A stretch of DNA of 5,754 nt from the NCBI GenBank assembly GCA_023136985.1, contig JAGLQD010000225.1, positions 1-5,754 of the forward strand. Reading direction: 5' to 3'. The first letter of the stretch is position 1; each line of letters starts with the position of its first letter. The notes under the pieces are model-generated. The model searched no databases. It saw only the letters and a list, made by a program, of their open reading frames with translations, and was not told where the DNA came from. The DNA is from Candidatus Sabulitectum sp. GTDB lineage: Bacteria > Fermentibacterota > Fermentibacteria > Fermentibacterales > JCC-6. The position numbers were made by a program, and so were the translations under genes. Shown here piece by piece: positions 5,336-5,754 of this stretch.

Positions 5336-5754
5336 AGCTTACAGTTGTTTCTCCGAGAATATGCCCCTCCATGGCCGACCCAAGTGCTAATGCAGAAACA
5401 TCATCATCAGAGATATCCAGAACGCAGTCTAGAGCAAAAAGCATAAAAGTCAGAGATAGATCGGGCTGTTTCTCAGCCGGACCCGTCCAGCCGGTACAAA
5501 GAAGATCATTCACACCCTGGCACATACCACCGGGAAGAATACTTTCAGATGGAAGCCGCCCATAAATGGTTTTTATGGTATTTGGGATGTTCCACAATAC
5601 CCACAGCACCTCTCCTTTGGAAGAGGAGCAGATAAGAGCAAGACTCATGGTTCCCTCCGGCTCCTCTGCCCATCCAAACGGTGGAGAAGCATTGAGTCCC
5701 AAAGAAGAATACCAGCCTGGAAGATACCCACCGTCTTTGAAAGCACTACTGCAA
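5322..5754 (-). CDS. YbhB/YbcL-family PEBP (Raf kinase inhibitor-like) protein, N-terminus beyond window
   Basis: The frame is open to the right edge and shows 143 residues ending at TGA 5322-5324; an internal TTG at 5702 is not the likely start. The order of motifs follows the bacterial phosphatidylethanolamine-binding family: F-KDGGYLPGWY (5-15), G-LNASPPFGW (19-28), PEGTMSLALI (32-41), LWNIP (53-57), LPGGMCQGVNDL...GWTGPA (73-93), FMLFALD (103-109) and a final AMEGHILGETTVSCVYS. Probably 10-25 N-terminal residues are missing. Odd points: the DPDAP ligand motif is replaced by a shorter SSSKGE, the HW pair reads LW, and the GxHRY motif reads DLSL, so the usual anion-binding pocket seems lost. 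Function of the family in bacteria is poorly defined. It is the first visible gene of the minus-strand cluster and overlaps the epimerase-like gene by 14 nt. Confidence 0.82.
   Translation of the reverse strand, partial: CSSAFKDGGYLPGWYSSLGLNASPPFGWAEEPEGTMSLALICSSSKGEVLWVLWNIPNTIKTIYGRLPSESILPGGMCQGVNDLLCTGWTGPAEKQPDLSLTFMLFALDCVLDISDDDVSALALGSAMEGHILGETTVSCVYS

Overview
The window most likely comes from a bacterium of the Fibrobacteres-Chlorobi-Bacteroidetes (FCB) group or a related candidate phylum. Two secreted-protein C-termini look like T9SS/FlgD-Ig sorting domains. The sigma factor also has a region 2.4 of the Bacteroidetes kind (Q kept, the following T replaced by L). This placement is inferred from protein motifs alone; no rRNA or other phylogenetic marker is present.

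Layout. Positions 3-113 (+) hold the last 36 residues of a secreted protein with a sorting-type C-terminus. A small ParB/KorB-like helix-turn-helix ORF (84-305, -) overlaps its 3' end. Its protein-like reading continues upstream without a start codon until a stop that lies inside the first of two 23-nt direct repeats (458-480 and 512-534). This stretch looks like the remnant of a mobile or recombinase-associated element. Next, 639-1634 (+) encodes a cysteine-rich secreted protein with a signal peptide, a probable propeller-like body and a T9SS-like C-terminal domain. An RpoD-type sigma factor follows at about 1774-2634 (+), behind a consensus TTGACA box.

The right half (2635-5754) is a minus-strand cluster, read from right to left. 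It starts with a YbhB/YbcL-type PEBP protein whose N-terminus lies off the window. It continues with an isopenicillin-N-epimerase-like class V PLP enzyme (14-nt overlap with the PEBP gene), then, after 72 nt, a cysteine desulfurase-like class V PLP enzyme of the EF2568 type (TIGR01977). It ends with a short DUF3343 putative Se/S-carrier protein (8-nt overlap). The cluster converges on the sigma gene with no space between: the two stop codons abut as TGATCA.

How they may work together. The desulfurase-like enzyme plus DUF3343 is a pair known from sulfur/selenium handling, so a plausible reading is release of S or Se from a (seleno)cysteine-type substrate and hand-over to the small Cys-bearing carrier. 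The second PLP enzyme could act on a related amino acid or thiol compound. The PEBP-like protein keeps the fold but has lost the canonical ligand-pocket motifs. No selD, yedF or molybdenum hydroxylase gene is visible, so the selenium link is a hypothesis.
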